A stretch of DNA of 64,000 nucleotides, taken from contig LVLI01000040.1 of assembly GCA_001687465.1 (NCBI GenBank), positions 1 through 64,000 of the forward strand. Direction: 5' to 3'. A model generated the notes under the pieces. That model had not been told where the DNA came from. It made no database searches and was given only the letters and a program-made list of their open reading frames with translations. Below, one piece after another: positions 63,664 through 64,000 of this stretch (positions are counted from its first letter, which is position 1; every line of letters begins with the position of its first letter). The position numbers and the translations under genes are program-made. The stretch is from Halocafeteria seosinensis. Lineage: Eukaryota > Sar > Bigyra > Bicosoecida.

Positions 63664-64000
63664 ATGCCGACGGTAAGTGTTGTGTTCCAGCTGTGTTCTG
63701 CACTCCCCTTGGTGCCGTGTTGGAATTCCCTGATTTCATGCATACACATCTGTTCTTTCCCTTCAAACTTCGTGGGTGCAGTCGGGAACGCACTATGATG
63801 CTGCAAAGCAAACTTCAGAGCCACATTCTTACGAAGGAGGTCGTAGTGGCAGAACCACTACCCAGGTGAAAGAATTCCATGGAACTCACGAACCTCCGCG
63901 TACTGGCTTCAAGGCAGGGAAGATCTACTACCGAAGCGCCACGCGGTCGTTTTATCTGTGTTGTGCGTCTTCGGTGTACTGTTTCCGGATCGATAAAAAT
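63664..64000 (+). CDS. Second GH36 alpha-galactosidase, 5' part (cut by window end)
   Basis: Exon 1 is only ATGCCGACG (63664-63672), then a GTAAGTG intron. Exon 2 starts at 63782 and is open to the window edge (73 codons). After a variable polar N-terminus the reading TGFKAGKIYYRSATRSFY and CCASSVYCFRIDKN is almost the same as TGFQPGKIYFRKTTRSFY and CCASSVYCFRVDKN at the start of the GH36 protein at 21247-25781. The three-codon first exon and phase-0 intron are also shared. The catalytic part lies beyond the window, so integrity is unknown. It is on the opposite strand from the first copy, about 38 kb away. Confidence 0.85.

Overview
The window is nuclear DNA of a flagellated eukaryotic microbe. 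Genes are split by short GT-AG introns, mostly about 50-120 bases. They include a Sm-class snRNP protein, cytosolic ribosomal protein uS17, eIF2-beta, a Sec12-type exchange factor and a KNL1/Spc7-like kinetochore protein. Motility is shown by a central-pair protein (SPAG17/PF6 type) and an outer dynein arm docking-complex protein (CCDC114/CCDC63/ODA1 type). The species cannot be named from the sequence. Secreted hydrolases (GH36, GH28, two sedolisins), cAMP-receptor-like GPCRs and mucin-stalked surface receptors would fit a heterotrophic or mixotrophic protist. TAG, TAA and TGA all end recognised genes, so the standard code applies.

Layout. 0.4-4 kb: glucosamine-6-phosphate deaminase and a Sec12-like protein (+). 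4-14 kb: two related seven-helix receptors (both -) enclose a KNL1-like gene (+) and a choline-transporter-like membrane protein (-). 14-17 kb: a decayed retroelement piece, phosphoacetylglucosamine mutase (-) and a carboxylesterase fragment (+). 17.7-21 kb: SmD3 (+), a probable V-ATPase accessory (VOA1/Ac45-type) protein (-) and uS17 (+). 21-36.5 kb: a six-exon GH36 alpha-galactosidase with a very large low-complexity insertion (-), SPAG17 (-), a small basic protein (-), a leucine-rich-repeat ORF (+) and a coiled-coil protein (-). 37-47.6 kb: a direct array of three copies of an unrecognised type I receptor (+): left copy 5'-incomplete, middle copy intact, right copy a pseudogene. 47.8-59 kb: a GH28 pectinase-like enzyme (-) and two sedolisin peptidases (-) on either side of the docking-complex gene (+). 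59-64 kb: a ruined bacterial-type acetyltransferase (+), eIF2-beta (+) overlapping tail-to-tail with an RluA-type pseudouridine synthase (-), a GH28 shard, and the first two exons of a second GH36 gene (+) cut by the window edge.

Functional links. The deaminase and the mutase work on either side of the UDP-GlcNAc pathway. SPAG17 and the docking-complex protein both belong to the axoneme. GH36, GH28 and the sedolisins form a set of secreted or vacuolar degradative enzymes. Paralogue pairs (GPCR, receptor, sedolisin, GH36, GH28 fragment) show that local duplication and decay shaped this region.

The best candidate for an undescribed system is the receptor array. Each protein has tandem lectin-like ectodomain modules, a cysteine-rich repeat block, a Ser/Thr/Pro stalk, one membrane helix and a conserved cytoplasmic tail that matches no family I know. 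Exon boundaries were assigned by eye from frame, GT-AG sites and family alignment. They are firm for most genes and flagged where not.
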